Notes: generated by a model from the letters alone, not told the origin. Counted from the first letter of the stretch, positions 19,957 through 29,638 are shown. The stretch is DNA of 64,000 bases from Citreicoccus inhibens (GCF_019039035.1 NZ_JAHNZT010000029.1:1-64000); one strand, 5' to 3'. Numbers and translations are program-made.

Positions 19957-19992
19957 AACGGTGTGCGAGCGCGGCGACGGGTGGGCTTGGGC

Positions 19993-21516
19993 TCAGCCTG
20001 GCGTGCGGCTCGCCAGCGCCTTGGCCGCCACTTCGCGGTCATCGAAGGTGTGCTTCTGGGCGCCGATGACCTGGTGCACCTCGTGGCCCTTGCCCGCGAT
20101 GAGGACCACGTCGTCCTCCTTCGCCAGGTTGACGGCCTGCTCGATGGCCGCGCGCCGGTCCGCGTCCACCAGGTAGCCCTTCTCGCCGCTCTTCGCCTTG
20201 CCCACGGAGATGCGGCGCAGGCCGCCCTTCTCCAGGCCCGGCGTCACCTGCGCGATGATCTCCTCGGGCTCCTCGGTGCGCGGGTTGTCGCTGGTCACCA
20301 CGGCCAGGTCCGCGCCCTCGGCGGCCACCGCGCCCATCAGCGGACGCTTGCCCTTGTCGCGGTCTCCGCCGCAGCCGAACACCACGATGACGCGGCCCTT
20401 GGCCAGCGCGCGCGACGCCTCGATGGAGCGCTTGAGCGCGTCATCCGTGTGGGCGTAGTCCACCAGGACCGCGGGCCCCGGCCCGGGGCCGTAGTTTTCC
20501 ACGCGCTCCATGCGGCCATCCACGCGCGACATGCGCTCGATGCCGTCCTGCACGTCGCGGCGCGAGAAGCCCGCGCCCAGGCCGATGCCCGCCGCCAGGA
20601 GGATGTTCTCCAGGTTGTGGGGCCCGAGCAGCTTGCTCTTCACGGGGATGTCACCCGCGGGCGTCTTGAGCGTGGCCTTGATGCCCTGGAGCGTGAACGT
20701 CGCGTCCGTGGCGGAGACCTCGCCAGCGCCCAGGCGGCTGAACTTCCACGCCATGCGCTTCTGGCCGCGCAGCTCGTTGTAGACGCGGCTGGCGTAGGTG
20801 TCGTCGCCGTTCACCACGGCCACGCCGGTGGCGGACAGGTTCTCGGCGAACAGCTTCCGCTTCGCCTGGAAGTAGTCCTCCATGTCCTTGTGGTAGTCGA
20901 GGTGGTCGCGGCTCAGGTTGCTGAAGCCGGCGGCCTTGAACGTGAGGCCGTGCACCCGCTCCTGCGCGAGCGCGTGGCTGGAGACCTCCATCACCACCGT
21001 CTCCACGCCCGCGTCCACCATCTCCCGGAAGATCCGGTGCAGCTCAAGCGGATCCGGCGTGGTGTTCGGGCTCTCCACCGTCTTGCCGCCGAACTTGTAC
21101 CCCAGCGTGCCAATCACGCCCGTGGACGCGTAGGCCGCCGTGCTCATGGCCTCGAGCAGGTACGTGGTCGTCGTCTTTCCGTTCGTTCCCGTCACCGCGA
21201 GCAGCGTGAGCTTGTCCGCGGGGCGTCCGTAGAAATTGGCGGCGATGAGCGCCAGCGCCTTGCGCGCGCTGCCAACCTTGAAGAAAGGCACCTGGGACGC
21301 GGGCACTGGCTTCTCGGAGACCACGGCCACGGCGCCGCGCGACACGGCCTCCCCAATGAACTGGGCACCGTCTTCCCTGGTCCCCGGCACGGCGACGAAG
21401 AGGTCCCCCGGCTTCACGCGCCGCGAGTCCTGCGTCACACCGGTGACGTCAACCGCGGAACGGCCGCCCGAGGTCTGCTCGGCTCCACACCCTGCGAGGA
21501 CATCCGTCAGCTTCAT
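19993..21516 (-). CDS. murE: UDP-MurNAc-L-Ala-D-Glu--meso-diaminopimelate ligase
   Basis: 507 residues. The N-terminal TQDSRRVKPGDLFVAV, P-loop VTGTNGKTTTTYL and the substrate-selecting SDNPRTEEP motif near the C-terminus are present; the DNPR form indicates meso-diaminopimelate rather than lysine, consistent with Gram-negative peptidoglycan. It lies 51 bases downstream of ftsI. Confidence 0.95.
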   Translation of the reverse strand: MKLTDVLAGCGAEQTSGGRSAVDVTGVTQDSRRVKPGDLFVAVPGTREDGAQFIGEAVSRGAVAVVSEKPVPASQVPFFKVGSARKALALIAANFYGRPADKLTLLAVTGTNGKTTTTYLLEAMSTAAYASTGVIGTLGYKFGGKTVESPNTTPDPLELHRIFREMVDAGVETVVMEVSSHALAQERVHGLTFKAAGFSNLSRDHLDYHKDMEDYFQAKRKLFAENLSATGVAVVNGDDTYASRVYNELRGQKRMAWKFSRLGAGEVSATDATFTLQGIKATLKTPAGDIPVKSKLLGPHNLENILLAAGIGLGAGFSRRDVQDGIERMSRVDGRMERVENYGPGPGPAVLVDYAHTDDALKRSIEASRALAKGRVIVVFGCGGDRDKGKRPLMGAVAAEGADLAVVTSDNPRTEEPEEIIAQVTPGLEKGGLRRISVGKAKSGEKGYLVDADRRAAIEQAVNLAKEDDVVLIAGKGHEVHQVIGAQKHTFDDREVAAKALASRTPG

Positions 21517-21567
21517 CTCTTCCCCTTCACACGTATTGCAAGCGCGGGGCCTGGAGCGGGCGCGGCC

Positions 21568-23589
21568 TTATTGCCGCGTGGCGAGCTCCAGCGTCACCCG
21601 GGCCCCCTTCTCCACCATTGAGCCGGCGGCGGGGGTTTGAGACACCACACGTCCACTGCCCAGTACCTGTGGCTCCAGAGCCGCGGCCAACAACTGCACC
21701 ACCGCGTCACGGCCCGCCTGTCCCTGGACGTCTGGCACACGCACCGTGCCAGGCTCCGGGGTCTCGGTCACCGCTTCCGCCAGGGCCGCCTTGATGGGGG
21801 CTGCCTTGGCCGATGCCTTGGACGCCGGGGGGGGCGCCAGGGGAACGGCCGCCGCGACTCCCTCTGGTGGTGCCACCGTGCGAGACGGGGGCACGGCCAG
21901 GTGGGCCATGGCGGCGGTTGCGATTTCCTTGAAGGCGGGGGCAGCCACGAGCCCCCCGTATACGTCCGTCTTCGGTTCGTCCACTACGACGAGAATCACG
22001 GCACGCGGTGCCTCGGCCGGCACCACGCCGACAAAGGAGGCGATCCGCTTGTCCGAGTACCCCCGCGCCACCGGGTCCGCCTTCTGGGCGGTGCCCGTCT
22101 TGCCCGCCACGCGGTACTCCGCCATGGCGGCCCGAGGCGCGGTTCCTCCCTTGGTCACGACGCTCTCGAGCATGCCCACCACCTGCCGGGCCGTCTTCGC
22201 GGAGACCACCCGCCGCAGCTCCGTGGGCTGGTTCTCCAGCAAGACTACCCCGTCCGGGTCCACCACTTTGGAGACGAGATAGGGACGCATGAGCACGCCA
22301 TCGTTGGCCAGTGCACCATAGCCGGCCGCCACCTGGACTGCGGTGGCCGTCATGCCCTGCCCGAAAGATTGGGTGGCCAGGGCCACGTCCGCCTTGGGGA
22401 AGGGAATCACGCCCCGGCCCTCACCCGGCAGCGCCAGGCCGGTGCGCTCGGCGAAGCCAAACGCGTGGTAGGCCGCCACCAGCCGCTCGCGGCCCAGCAC
22501 GTTGGCCACCTTCGCGGTGCCGATGTTCGAGGACACCTGGAGGATGCCCTCGATGTTCATGTTCCCGTGGGGGTGCGTATCGTTGATGGTGTGCCGGCCC
22601 ACCGGCCACGCGCCGTTCTCGCAGAAGAACGTCGAGTCGGCGGTGATGAGCTTCTGGTCCAGCGCCGCCGCCATGACGAACGACTTCATGGTGGAGCCGG
22701 GCTCGAAGGTGTCCAGCGCGGCGCGGTTGCGGATGGCGCCGCGGTCGCCCCCCTCGGGGGCGTTGGGGTTGAAGCGGGGGTTGTTGGCCAGGGCCAAGAG
22801 CTCGCCGGTGCGCGGGTCCAACACCACCGCCGTCCCGGCCACCGCGCGCGACTCCTCCACCGCCTTGGCCAGCGCCTTCTCGGCCACGTACTGAAGGTGC
22901 CGGTCGAGCGTGAGCGTCACCGAGGCGCCCTGCCGCTCGAGCGGATCCAACGCGCCCTGCACCAACAGCTTGCGCCCCTTGGCGTCACGGAAGCCGGACA
23001 GGCGCGAGTTCTGTCCCGACAGCTCGTCCTCGAAGGCCAGCTCCAGGCCCTCCAGGCCGTGGCCGTCGGTGCCCACCAGCCCCACCACATGCGCGGCCAG
23101 CTCTCGCTGGGGATAGAAGCGCTTGGGCTCCTTGGTGAAGCCCAGGCCCGGAAGCCCCAGCTCCTTGATGGCGTCCACGTCCTGGGGCTTGGCCTGCCGC
23201 TTCACCCACGCGAAGCGCTTGGCCCGCGTCAGCCGGCCGAACAGCTCGTCCGCGTCCACCTTCAGCACGCGGGCCATGGCGCGCGAGGCGGCGCGCACGT
23301 CCGGCAGGAGCGAGGGGTCCACCCAGATGGAGTCCACCTCCACGCTCTGGGCCAGGGGCGTGCCGCGCCGGTCGAAGATGTCACCTCGGCGGGCGGGAAT
23401 CTCAATCTGACGGACGTACTGGTCCTGCGCGAGTCCGCGCAGCTTCTCCTGCTCGAAGACCTGGAGGAAGACCGCGCGCGCGAAGGCCGTTCCCAAGAGC
23501 GTCAGGAACAGCCCGAACAGCAGCTGGACCCGCAGCTTGAGCCATTTCGCGTTGGGCTCGGGAGCCCTGGCGGCCTTGAAATCCCTCAC
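21568..23589 (-). CDS. ftsI: septal peptidoglycan transpeptidase (PBP3) with a C-terminal PASTA domain
   Basis: 673 residues. One N-terminal membrane helix (about residues 22-44), the dimerisation domain beginning EIPARRGDIFDR, and the transpeptidase with all three motifs: STMK at 299-302, SSN at 353-355 and KTG at 497-499. After an Ala-Pro-rich linker comes one PASTA domain (about 615-673, VRVPDVQGQAGRDAV). PASTA is uncommon in proteobacterial FtsI but occurs in myxobacteria and Gram-positives. Its start overlaps the ftsL stop (ATGA). Confidence 0.95.
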   Translation of the reverse strand: MRDFKAARAPEPNAKWLKLRVQLLFGLFLTLLGTAFARAVFLQVFEQEKLRGLAQDQYVRQIEIPARRGDIFDRRGTPLAQSVEVDSIWVDPSLLPDVRAASRAMARVLKVDADELFGRLTRAKRFAWVKRQAKPQDVDAIKELGLPGLGFTKEPKRFYPQRELAAHVVGLVGTDGHGLEGLELAFEDELSGQNSRLSGFRDAKGRKLLVQGALDPLERQGASVTLTLDRHLQYVAEKALAKAVEESRAVAGTAVVLDPRTGELLALANNPRFNPNAPEGGDRGAIRNRAALDTFEPGSTMKSFVMAAALDQKLITADSTFFCENGAWPVGRHTINDTHPHGNMNIEGILQVSSNIGTAKVANVLGRERLVAAYHAFGFAERTGLALPGEGRGVIPFPKADVALATQSFGQGMTATAVQVAAGYGALANDGVLMRPYLVSKVVDPDGVVLLENQPTELRRVVSAKTARQVVGMLESVVTKGGTAPRAAMAEYRVAGKTGTAQKADPVARGYSDKRIASFVGVVPAEAPRAVILVVVDEPKTDVYGGLVAAPAFKEIATAAMAHLAVPPSRTVAPPEGVAAAVPLAPPPASKASAKAAPIKAALAEAVTETPEPGTVRVPDVQGQAGRDAVVQLLAAALEPQVLGSGRVVSQTPAAGSMVEKGARVTLELATRQ

Positions 23590-23987
23590 CGCGCCGTCCC
23601 CCGCTCCGCCACCCGAGTCGAGGGCGCGGCGGTGCGCGCCTCCACCCGAGTCGCCGACGCCGGGGCCCGGCGCGAGTCCGCGCCCAGAGACACCACCGCG
23701 CCGCCCGCGGGCATGGCCATGCCCAGCTGCTCACGCGCCACGCGCTCCAGCCGCACCGGCCCCTTGAGGGTGGCCAGCTCCAGCTTCAGGCGGTCGTTCT
23801 CCCGCGCGAGGGCACGGCTCTCGCCCTCCTCCTGGGACAGCCGGTAACCCATGTCCACCACCAGCACGCGGCTGGTGACGTGGAGGATGCCCACCGCGGC
23901 GAACAGCGCGAAGAGGAACACGGCGGGCAACAGGTGCAGCAGCACGCCCGTCAGGGACACGGAGCCACGCGGGGACGTCTTGCTCAT
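23586..23987 (-). CDS. ftsL: cell division protein FtsL
   Basis: 133 residues from ATG 23987, overlapping the rsmH stop. A single membrane helix (about 13-40) is followed by a periplasmic coiled coil ([20 protein letters not shown]) and the conserved [13 protein letters not shown] segment. The last 40 residues are Ala-Arg-rich and probably unstructured. It is identified by its position between rsmH and ftsI and by this layout; sequence conservation in FtsL is always low. Confidence 0.88.
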   Translation of the reverse strand: MSKTSPRGSVSLTGVLLHLLPAVFLFALFAAVGILHVTSRVLVVDMGYRLSQEEGESRALARENDRLKLELATLKGPVRLERVAREQLGMAMPAGGAVVSLGADSRRAPASATRVEARTAAPSTRVAERGTAR

Positions 23988-24901
23988 CGAATCTTCTCCA
24001 CGCCGCGAAGGTGCGCGCTGCGAGACCGGGGGTTGGCCTCGATTTCCTGCTCGGACGCCGCCACGGCCTTCTTCGTGAGCAGCGCGAAGTCTCCCACGCC
24101 CCCGCAGGCGCACACCGGCAGCCCCGGGGGACAGGTGCACTGGCCCGCCAGCGACCGGAAGGCTTCCTTCACCTTGCGGTCCTCCAGCGAGTGGAACGAG
24201 ATGACGGCGGCGCGCCCACCCACCTTCAGCAACTTGGGCAGCGCGGCGAGCAGCGCGTCCAGCGCCTCCAGCTCACCGTTGACGGCCATGCGCAGCGCCT
24301 GGAACGTCCGGGTGGCCACGTGGATGCGGGTGGGCCACGCCTTGCGCGGCACCGCGCGCTTGACGACCTCGGCGGCCTCCAGCGTGCGCGTGGGCAGCGC
24401 GCGCTTGAGCTCCCGCGCGATGGGCCGGGCAAAGGGCTCCTCGCCCAGGTCCTTGAGGAGGAAGGCCAGGTCGCGCTCGTCCGTGCTCGCGATGAGCTCC
24501 GCCGCGGTGGGACCGTCCGGCCCCATGCGCATGTCCAGCGGGCCGTCCTTGGAGAACGAGAAGCCGCGCTCGGCCACGTCGAGCTGCGGTGAGGACACGC
24601 CCAGGTCCACCAGCACGCCATCCACCGGCAGCAGGTCCGCCGCCACGCGCAGCAGATCCCCGAAGTTCCCCTGGCGCGCCTGGAAGCGGGTGCTCGCGCC
24701 CACGCGCTGGGTGGCCGCGGCCAGGGCGACCGGGTCCCGGTCGACGCCCACCACGGTCGCACCCGCGGCGAGGAGCGCCTCCGAGTGGCCTCCGCCCCCC
24801 AGGGTGCCGTCGAGGATCACCTTCCCCGCTCCCGGCTGCAGCAGCGACACCGTCTCCTGGAGGAGCACGGTCTGATGCTGGAAGTCCAAAGGCTCGCGCA
24901 A
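23984..24901 (-). CDS. rsmH: 16S rRNA (cytosine1402-N4)-methyltransferase
   Basis: 305 residues. It methylates C1402 of 16S rRNA with SAM. Motifs: [11 protein letters not shown] at the N-terminus, SAM-binding [26 protein letters not shown] and [10 protein letters not shown] near the C-terminus. It lies one base after the STAS gene. Confidence 0.95.
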   Translation of the reverse strand: MREPLDFQHQTVLLQETVSLLQPGAGKVILDGTLGGGGHSEALLAAGATVVGVDRDPVALAAATQRVGASTRFQARQGNFGDLLRVAADLLPVDGVLVDLGVSSPQLDVAERGFSFSKDGPLDMRMGPDGPTAAELIASTDERDLAFLLKDLGEEPFARPIARELKRALPTRTLEAAEVVKRAVPRKAWPTRIHVATRTFQALRMAVNGELEALDALLAALPKLLKVGGRAAVISFHSLEDRKVKEAFRSLAGQCTCPPGLPVCACGGVGDFALLTKKAVAASEQEIEANPRSRSAHLRGVEKIR

Positions 24902-24902
24902 G

Positions 24903-25286
24903 TCAGACGAAGGGGGCGCGCGACAGCGTGAAGGCCGCCCGAGCGTCGTTCATGTGCGGATACATCTCGAAGGAGTCGTGCGCGCCGGCCGCGCGGAAGA
25001 TGGCGGCCAGGTACGGCGACAGCGCGGACAGCTTGAGGTCCCCTCCGGAGCGGCGGAACGCCTCGGCGCGCGCCATCAGCGGCTTCACGCCGCGGTAGTT
25101 CAGGTGCGACACCTCATGGAAGTCCAGGACGATCTGCCGCGTGCCGCGGTTCAGCTTGCGGCCCAGGTCCTCGCACAGCTCGGTCAGCTCCTGCTCGCCC
25201 AGCTCGCCCTCCAGCATCAGCGTCTCCACCCGCTCGGTTCCCAACGCCGCCACCGCGCCTCGCCGCACCTCCAGAACCTGGTTCAT
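24903..25286 (-). CDS. STAS-domain protein inserted in the dcw cluster
   Basis: 127 residues from ATG 25286, which has GGGAGGGTGG upstream. The fold is that of a STAS/anti-sigma-factor antagonist: [12 protein letters not shown], then [20 protein letters not shown] and a final helix. The serine phosphorylated in SpoIIAA-type antagonists lies in a DSSG-like motif; here that position reads NYRG, so phosphorylation control by an anti-sigma kinase is unlikely. It sits 47 bases after mraZ and 1 base before rsmH, so it is cotranscribed with division genes. Confidence 0.75.
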   Translation of the reverse strand: MNQVLEVRRGAVAALGTERVETLMLEGELGEQELTELCEDLGRKLNRGTRQIVLDFHEVSHLNYRGVKPLMARAEAFRRSGGDLKLSALSPYLAAIFRAAGAHDSFEMYPHMNDARAAFTLSRAPFV

Positions 25287-25333
25287 ACGCGTGCCACCCT
25301 CCCGGGACTTCCGGCTCCTGTCGACTTTCCGAC

Positions 25334-25786
25334 CTACTGCTGGCGCAGCTCGGCGAGCACGCGCATCACGTCCGCGGAGGTGGCTTCCTGGCGCGCCGCT
25401 TCCTGCGCCTTCGCCCAGCCCTCGCGGCTCCACAGCTCAATCACCTTCACCATCCCCGCCCACACCACGTCCTTCTCCAGCCCCGCGTAGGTGCGCAGCG
25501 ACGGCGGGATGAGCAGCCGCCCCAACCGATCCAGGGGGCACTCCTGCGCGCTGGCCACGTACAGGCGCATCAGCGTTTTGACCCCAGGTTCCATGGGGTT
25601 GCGCTTCGCCAGGGACGCCTCGAGGGCCTCCCACTCCCGCACCGGGTAGGCATGAAGGCAGGGGTCCAGCGCGGTCGTGAGGATGAGCCGCTCGTCGTAG
25701 GCGCCGACCAGCGTCTCCCGGAGCTTCGCCGGGAGGCTCGTCCGCCCCTTCGCGTCGACCTGATGCTCATAGACGCCTCGGAACAC
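25334..25786 (-). CDS. mraZ: transcriptional regulator MraZ
   Basis: 150 residues with two SpoVT-AbrB-like halves: [23 protein letters not shown] and [17 protein letters not shown]. MraZ is a ring-shaped DNA-binding repressor of its own dcw operon. A typical operator lies just upstream (25826-25850). It is the first gene of the cluster. Confidence 0.95.
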   Translation of the reverse strand: MFRGVYEHQVDAKGRTSLPAKLRETLVGAYDERLILTTALDPCLHAYPVREWEALEASLAKRNPMEPGVKTLMRLYVASAQECPLDRLGRLLIPPSLRTYAGLEKDVVWAGMVKVIELWSREGWAKAQEAARQEATSADVMRVLAELRQQ

Positions 25787-25825
25787 GCGGGACGATCCAC
25801 CTTTTCAACCCGCCACGGGAAACTG

Positions 25826-25850
25826 CGCCACTCCTTCCCACCCCTTACCA
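25826..25850 (-). promoter_or_regulatory. MraZ box (operator of the dcw operon)
   Basis: On the minus strand three direct repeats, TGGTA, TGGGA and TGGCG, each separated by five bases, giving an exact 10-base period. This is the layout of known MraZ operators (TGGGN-N5 repeats). It lies 40-64 bases before the mraZ start, just downstream of the predicted transcription start, so bound MraZ should block initiation. Confidence 0.75.
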
Positions 25851-25863
25851 CCCAACGCCGGCA

Positions 25864-25892
25864 TTCATACGCGGCCCCTCCAGGGGGGTCAA
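25864..25892 (-). promoter_or_regulatory. sigma70-type promoter of the dcw operon
   Basis: Reading leftward, TTGACC (25887-25892), a 17-base spacer and TATGAA (25864-25869). Transcription would begin near 25857, leaving a leader of about 70 bases that contains the MraZ box. No second equally good promoter was seen before mraZ. Confidence 0.6.
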
Positions 25893-26048
25893 GAAACCGC
25901 AACAGGTTGAAACAGCGGGGGGCCGGCAAAGGGCCGTGCTCCGGGGCACCTCACCTGGCGCGTCACCCGGCTGGCGCGGTGCGGTGGCCTACCCTTGAAG
26001 CTGGGGTGAACTTGATTCTTTCCACGCCCCGCCCGAGAGTCGGACAGC

Positions 26049-26756
26049 GTGACGACGAACGTTCGACTGAAGGTGGCCTACAAGACGCCGCAGTCACTGG
26101 TGGGCGAATACACCCGGAGCATGAGCCGGGGGGGCGTCACGCTGGAGACGCGCCGCGGGCTGCCCCTGGGCACCCTCTTCACCTTCGAGATGCACGTGGG
26201 AGGCGTCCCCCGCCCCGTGGAGGTGTTGGGCGAGGTGGTCCAGGTGGAGCGGATGGGAGACAGCCGCTTCCGCCTCACCGTGCGCTACGACGCGGGCCAT
26301 GAGCGAGGCGGCCTGGACGCGGTGCTCCAGCACATCTTCGCCCAGGAGGACGCCACGGGATTGCGGCGCTTCCCGCGCCTGCCCCTCCACGTGCGCGCCC
26401 TGGATGATCGGCCCCAGTCCCCCGGCTTCGTCGTGCGGGACATCTCGCGCGGCGGCGTGGGCCTGGAGGTGGAGGCCCCGGCACTGCCGCGCATGGTGCA
26501 GATTGGCGCGCCCTTCCTCCTGGAGCTGGAGATGCGCGAGGGACCGCTGATGCTGCACGGTGAGGTCGTCTGGACCTCCACCGTGCCTCGGCAGGGCTCG
26601 GACGCGGTGACGCCCGGCTTCGGCGCCACGTTCGGCCGGCTGCGCCCGGAGATGCTCGCGCGCCTGGAGGCGCTGATGGCGCTGGAGGCCCTGCCACCCG
26701 CGCCCTGGCAGGCGCGGGTCAGCTTTGGCCTGGACGCCGTGTCGCGGATGCCCTGA
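26049..26756 (+). CDS. tandem PilZ-like domain protein
   Basis: 235 residues from GTG 26049. Two related halves: residues 1-90 (SMSRGGVTLETRRGLPLGT) and 110-220 (RRFPRLPLHVRAL, DISRGGVGLEVEAP). Each carries the D/S-x-SxGG core of PilZ; the second has an Arg-rich start (LRRFPR) as in c-di-GMP-binding RxxxR motifs, while the first lacks it. This domain type is expanded in Myxococcus. It is probably a cytoplasmic c-di-GMP effector. The gene diverges from mraZ. Confidence 0.75.
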   Translation: MTTNVRLKVAYKTPQSLVGEYTRSMSRGGVTLETRRGLPLGTLFTFEMHVGGVPRPVEVLGEVVQVERMGDSRFRLTVRYDAGHERGGLDAVLQHIFAQEDATGLRRFPRLPLHVRALDDRPQSPGFVVRDISRGGVGLEVEAPALPRMVQIGAPFLLELEMREGPLMLHGEVVWTSTVPRQGSDAVTPGFGATFGRLRPEMLARLEALMALEALPPAPWQARVSFGLDAVSRMP

Positions 26757-26765
26757 GCGGGCCCG

Positions 26766-28574
26766 TCACGCGGCGCTGTATGGATAGCCGCCCGCGACCT
26801 CCAGGGCCGCGACGACCGTCTCGCGCAGCTCGGCGGGGTCATACGGGCTGAAGGCGTCCAGCGTGGCCAACCGCTTCAGCTCCGCCTGGAGCGCCTCTCC
26901 CTTCAAGATGGAGCACAGCGCGCGGCGGGTGCGCTCGAAGGCGCGCGTCGTGGACTCCTGCGCGTACAGCCGCACCAGCGCCACCCGCGTGGGGTCCAGC
27001 GCGCCGTCACCGGCGACCTGCCGCGTGCGCGTCACCATCGAGTCCAGCGCGAAGGCATCCATCACCACGTCCGCCAGGAGCGCCATGACCTCCTGGTGGC
27101 GATCCAACTCGGTGCCGAACGCCTCTGTCGCCAGGCGCATGCCGTGGAGCGCGAGCTGCTTGGCGCACTCGGCGGCCACCTCCTCGGCGGCGAGCGCATC
27201 CTGCTTGCGCGCCCGAGGTCGCTCTGCGCGAGACAAGGCATCCGCCACGGACCGCGCCAGCGCGAACAGCGGCAGGTCTCCCTTCACCGCGCGCTTGAGG
27301 AGCATGCCGGTGATGAGCATGCGGTTGATCTCATTGGTGCCCTCGAAGATGCGGTTGATGCGCGCGTCGCGATAGGCCCGCTCGACAGGGTACTCCTCGA
27401 TGTAGCCGGCACCGCCGTGAATCTGCACCGCGTCGTCCACCAGCACGCCGAGCGCCTCCGAGCCGAACACCTTCATGATGGAGGCCTCGGTGACGTACTC
27501 CTCGATGGCCGCGATGAGGTGCGCGTCGTAGTCCGGCGCCGAGCGTTCCTTCGAGGCGAGCCGGCCATCCACCAGGCCCGCCGTGCGGTACGTCATCGTC
27601 TCCAGCGCGTAGACGAGCGAGGCCATGCGCGCGAGCTTCTCGCGGATGAGCGGGAAGCGAACGATGGGCGTCTTGAACTGCTGGCGCTCCTGCGCGAACT
27701 TGAGCGCGTTCTCCAGTTGCAGCTTCATGCCGCCGATGACGCCCGCGCCCAGCTTGAGCCGGCCGTAGTTGAGGATGTTGAAGGCGATCTTGTGGCCCTT
27801 GCCCAGCTCGCCCAGGAGGTTCTCGGCGGGCACGCGCGCGTCCTCGAAGTACAGCGGGCACGTGGAGGAGCCACGGATGCCCATCTTGTGCTCCTCGGGG
27901 CCCACGCTGAAGCCCGGGGTGCCGCGCTCCACGATGAACCCGGTGAACTTGTCGCCGTCCACCTGCGCGAAGACGACGAACACGTCCGCGAAGGCCGCGT
28001 TGGTGATGTAGAGCTTGGAGCCGTTGAGCACGTAGTGCTGTCCGTCCGCGGAGCGCACCGCCTTCGTCTTCGCCGCGCGCGCGTCGCTGCCACTGCCCTG
28101 CTCCGTCAGCGCGTACGCCGCCACCCACTCGCCCGAGGCCAGCTTGGGCAGGTACTTCGCCTTCTGCGCCGCGTTGCCGAACCAGACGATGGGCAGCGTG
28201 CCGATGCCCGTGTGCGCGCCGAACGTCACCGACCACGAGCCCAGGAGCGCCATGGCCTCGGCCAGGAGCAGCGACGTCGTCTTGTCGAGGCCCGTGCCGC
28301 CATGGGCCTCCGAGATGTCCACGCTCAGGAGTCCCAATTCGCCCGCGCGGCGCAGCAAGTCTCGCAGGAGCGCGTTGTCCTTCGCCTCGATGCGCTCCGC
28401 CTGCGTCAGCACTTGCTCGCGGCAGAACTGCAGGGCCGTCTTGAAGAACAGGCGCTGCTCGTCGGTGAAGGACTCGGGCGTGACGAAGGGCGTGGCCCCC
28501 ACCTCCTGAGCGAGGAACATTCCCCCGGCCAGAGCTGCCTGGGAACGGTCAGCGGACTCGACGACAGCAACCAT
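26766..28574 (-). CDS. acyl-CoA dehydrogenase, very-long-chain type
   Basis: 602 residues from ATG 28574, preceded by an ideal ribosome binding site (CGGAGGAG). FAD enzyme for the first step of fatty acid beta-oxidation. Motifs: ALTEQGSGSDARAAKT, KMGIRGSSTC, the QIHGGAGYIEEYPVERAYRD segment and EGTNEINRML. The extra C-terminal helical domain (about residues 420-602) matches VLCAD/ACAD9-type enzymes rather than the 380-residue short forms. It is monocistronic and convergent with the PilZ gene (9-base gap). The 150 bases upstream presumably hold its promoter. Confidence 0.88.
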   Translation of the reverse strand: MVAVVESADRSQAALAGGMFLAQEVGATPFVTPESFTDEQRLFFKTALQFCREQVLTQAERIEAKDNALLRDLLRRAGELGLLSVDISEAHGGTGLDKTTSLLLAEAMALLGSWSVTFGAHTGIGTLPIVWFGNAAQKAKYLPKLASGEWVAAYALTEQGSGSDARAAKTKAVRSADGQHYVLNGSKLYITNAAFADVFVVFAQVDGDKFTGFIVERGTPGFSVGPEEHKMGIRGSSTCPLYFEDARVPAENLLGELGKGHKIAFNILNYGRLKLGAGVIGGMKLQLENALKFAQERQQFKTPIVRFPLIREKLARMASLVYALETMTYRTAGLVDGRLASKERSAPDYDAHLIAAIEEYVTEASIMKVFGSEALGVLVDDAVQIHGGAGYIEEYPVERAYRDARINRIFEGTNEINRMLITGMLLKRAVKGDLPLFALARSVADALSRAERPRARKQDALAAEEVAAECAKQLALHGMRLATEAFGTELDRHQEVMALLADVVMDAFALDSMVTRTRQVAGDGALDPTRVALVRLYAQESTTRAFERTRRALCSILKGEALQAELKRLATLDAFSPYDPAELRETVVAALEVAGGYPYSAA

Positions 28575-28724
28575 GGATGACTCCTCCGAGCGAGGCATCG
28601 CGCGCAACGCCCCGGGAGGCAATGTACGGCGGGGCACGTTCGTGGGGTAGTCAGCACGGACGCCCAACCCGGCAACCCGCTGCGAGCAGGCGAGGGAGAC
28701 CCCGCTGCACGCGAGCGCTCGGGA

Positions 28725-29561
28725 CTAACCTCCGTCCGCGCGCCGGGGCGGCGTGGGGTAGACGAGGCAGAGCGACTCGAAGGTGGGCTCGCCTCGCGCG
28801 ACATAGTCCGCGCTGAGGGCCCTCGCGGCCTGCGCCACTTCGGTGCCGAAGGAGGGCACCAGGCACAGCTCCTCCGTGGTCGTGAACCGCCCCTTCAACA
28901 GGCGCAGCCCGCGGCGCAGCGTGGCGAGGTCCTGACGCCCGCCGCGCACCGGCACCGAAGGTCCATTGGCGTCCGGCCCCGGGAGCTTGCCCACGCTCGT
29001 GGCGAGTTCGAAGCCGTCCGCGCGCTGGATGATGCGCGGCCTTCCGGGCGCGACATCATCCAACCAGGCCCGGAAGCCCTCCTCATCGCGCAGCGTGAGG
29101 GGGTATGCCGCCGGCGCATCCGGGTGTTGCAGCCACACCTCGGCCGCGTGCGTCCTCAGCACCGCGAACAGCTCGGAGACCTGCGCCAGGAACGTGTCCG
29201 CGTCCGGAACGATGAGCACCTCGCGCCCGTCGATCCGCGCGCCGAGTCGCGCGGCGTCCTGGGGGCGAGCTGGCACGAAGTCCTCTCCCGCCACGCGCGC
29301 ACCATCGCCGTGGAGCACCACCGTCACGGCGTCCTGGGGCAGCGGCTCACCGAACACGGGCGCGGGCGCGAGTTCGAGCAGGGCATCCTCCGCGCGCCCC
29401 GCGTCCGAGCCATGCGCGGAGCCACTCGCCAGCGATGGCAGCGGGGCCGGAGCCAACGAGCGCAGCGGCTCCACGGGCGTGTCCTCACGACAGCCCGCGC
29501 CCAGGAGGAGAACCAGCCCCATGGCGGCCACCGCGCCTGGGAGCCCGCTCGCGGCGGTCAT
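28725..29561 (-). CDS. lipoprotein with ExbD-like periplasmic regions
   Basis: 278 residues from ATG 29561. The signal ends in a lipobox (LVLLLGAGC). Residues 90-140 (GREVLIVPDADTFLAQVSEL, then VLRTHAAEVWL) resemble the periplasmic domain of ExbD/TolR, and a second similar but weaker half follows. Without the N-terminal ExbD membrane anchor it would be a periplasmic, lipid-anchored relative. No ExbB or TonB gene is near. The function is not known. Confidence 0.55.
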   Translation of the reverse strand: MTAASGLPGAVAAMGLVLLLGAGCREDTPVEPLRSLAPAPLPSLASGSAHGSDAGRAEDALLELAPAPVFGEPLPQDAVTVVLHGDGARVAGEDFVPARPQDAARLGARIDGREVLIVPDADTFLAQVSELFAVLRTHAAEVWLQHPDAPAAYPLTLRDEEGFRAWLDDVAPGRPRIIQRADGFELATSVGKLPGPDANGPSVPVRGGRQDLATLRRGLRLLKGRFTTTEELCLVPSFGTEVAQAARALSADYVARGEPTFESLCLVYPTPPRRADGG

Positions 29562-29638
29562 GGTGCGGTGTCCATCACCTGGGCCAAGCCCCGGACGGCT
29601 CGCGCCTCGGCGCCACGGAGCACGCCCACGAAGGACCG

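Noticed and set aside
21637-23847. 736-codon open frame opposite ftsI
   Set aside because: Antisense to a clear penicillin-binding protein, with Arg/Gly/His-rich composition and no ribosome binding site.
28598-28667. longer N-terminus for the acyl-CoA dehydrogenase
   Set aside because: The ATG at 28574 has an ideal GGAGGAG site, and the upstream residues are not of the family.
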